Of a stretch of 64,000 bases of DNA, positions 63,820-64,000 are shown piece after piece. A program made the position numbers and the translations under genes. The DNA lies in the NCBI RefSeq assembly GCF_017912535.1, contig NZ_JAERQK010000001.1:124001-188000 (forward strand). The letters run 5' to 3'. Origin of the DNA: Motiliproteus sediminis (lineage in GTDB: Bacteria; Pseudomonadota; Gammaproteobacteria; Pseudomonadales; Balneatricaceae). Below the pieces are notes generated by a model that saw only the letters and a list, made by a program, of their open reading frames with translations, did not search any database and was not told the origin of the DNA. How positions within the stretch are numbered: the stretch's first letter is position 1; each line of letters opens with the position of its first letter.

Positions 63820-64000
63820 CTAGCTGTATGGGTCGCCCATTATAAAGAGCTTGCCGCTTCTCTGGAGTGGAACAGTCAGAGTGAAGCGAGTCATCAGCCC
63901 CGGGCTGCTGTCCAGTCGAACGCTACCGCCCAGCTTCTGTTCGGTGATCGTCTTGACGATGTAAAGGCCTAATCCCGAGTGGCTCTGGTCGGGATTGCCG
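63820..64000 (-). CDS. Histidine kinase, C-terminal fragment (partial)
   Basis: The frame is open from the right edge to TAG 63820-63822, 59 residues. It contains a HATPase G2 motif SGLGLYIVKTITEQKLGG and a final beta strand with TRFTLTVPL. The N-terminus lies outside the window. It precedes the CheB-CheR-PAS gene by 36 bp on the same strand and is likely its partner kinase. Confidence 0.8.
   Translation of the reverse strand, partial: GNPDQSHSGLGLYIVKTITEQKLGGSVRLDSSPGLMTRFTLTVPLQRSGKLFIMGDPYS

Noticed and set aside
1-64000. tRNA, rRNA, CRISPR array, prophage or complete insertion sequence
   Set aside because: None was recognised on reading; no spaced direct repeats, transposase or integrase motif was seen.

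Overview
The window is chromosomal DNA of a Gammaproteobacterium, probably a marine or aquatic free-living one. This rests on gene content: sbcDC, rlmA, a recC-recB-recD operon, a YbiT-type ABC-F protein, ZntB, a DUF2057 (YccT-like) protein and many chemotaxis and two-component proteins. Base composition is GC-rich and even, dropping only in a few intergenic stretches. I saw no tRNA, rRNA, CRISPR array, prophage or complete insertion sequence. Genus cannot be fixed from the sequence alone.

Layout. 0-8 kb: end of sbcD, sbcC, a REC-REC-HD-GYP regulator, rlmA and a PhoD-like phosphatase. 8-16 kb: mostly single genes, including a BLUF photosensor, a truncated haemoglobin, an EF-hand-like protein, a stand-alone HEPN protein, a DUF1272 protein, an OmpA-type lipoprotein, a NYN-domain protein behind a 14-base homopolymer, and a DsbA-fold isomerase. 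16-16.5 kb: a non-coding block bounded by perfect inverted repeats. 16.6-21.3 kb: ybiT, a dienelactone hydrolase-like protein, a TSUP permease, an acyl-CoA-binding protein and an unlisted 32-residue membrane peptide. 21.5-30.5 kb: recCBD. 30.5-34.4 kb: small membrane proteins, a YeiH-type permease, an OB-fold protein, a GreA/B-like factor and a nitroreductase-fold protein. 34.6-38.3 kb: a tightly overlapped operon of histidine kinase, receiver, receiver-PP2C phosphatase and STAS protein. 38.3-45 kb: a pirin, a hypothetical protein, a 169-bp repeat element, and an RND efflux pair divergent from its probable TetR repressor. 45-54.7 kb: a second EF-hand-like paralogue, zntB, a chemoreceptor, a porin, a DUF2057 protein, an ABM/hydrolase pair, a VOC protein, a 45-residue membrane protein and a choice-of-anchor I protein. 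54.8-64 kb: an alkylation-repair regulator with a DMT exporter, a MerR-B12 regulator with an SDR, a VanZ-like protein, and a CheB-CheR-PAS protein downstream of a histidine kinase cut by the window edge.

The main functional units are DNA break repair (sbcDC and recCBD), signalling (HD-GYP, the partner-switching operon, the chemoreceptor, CheB-CheR), light or flavin/cobalamin sensing (BLUF and CarH-like MerR-B12), and an efflux pump with visible operators. The strongest candidates for new biology are the kinase/phosphatase/STAS operon that lacks its anti-sigma kinase, the MerR-B12 gene with a palindrome inside its own promoter, the repeat element that supplies the end of one gene and the stop codon of another, the homopolymer in front of the NYN gene, and several conserved-looking small membrane proteins.
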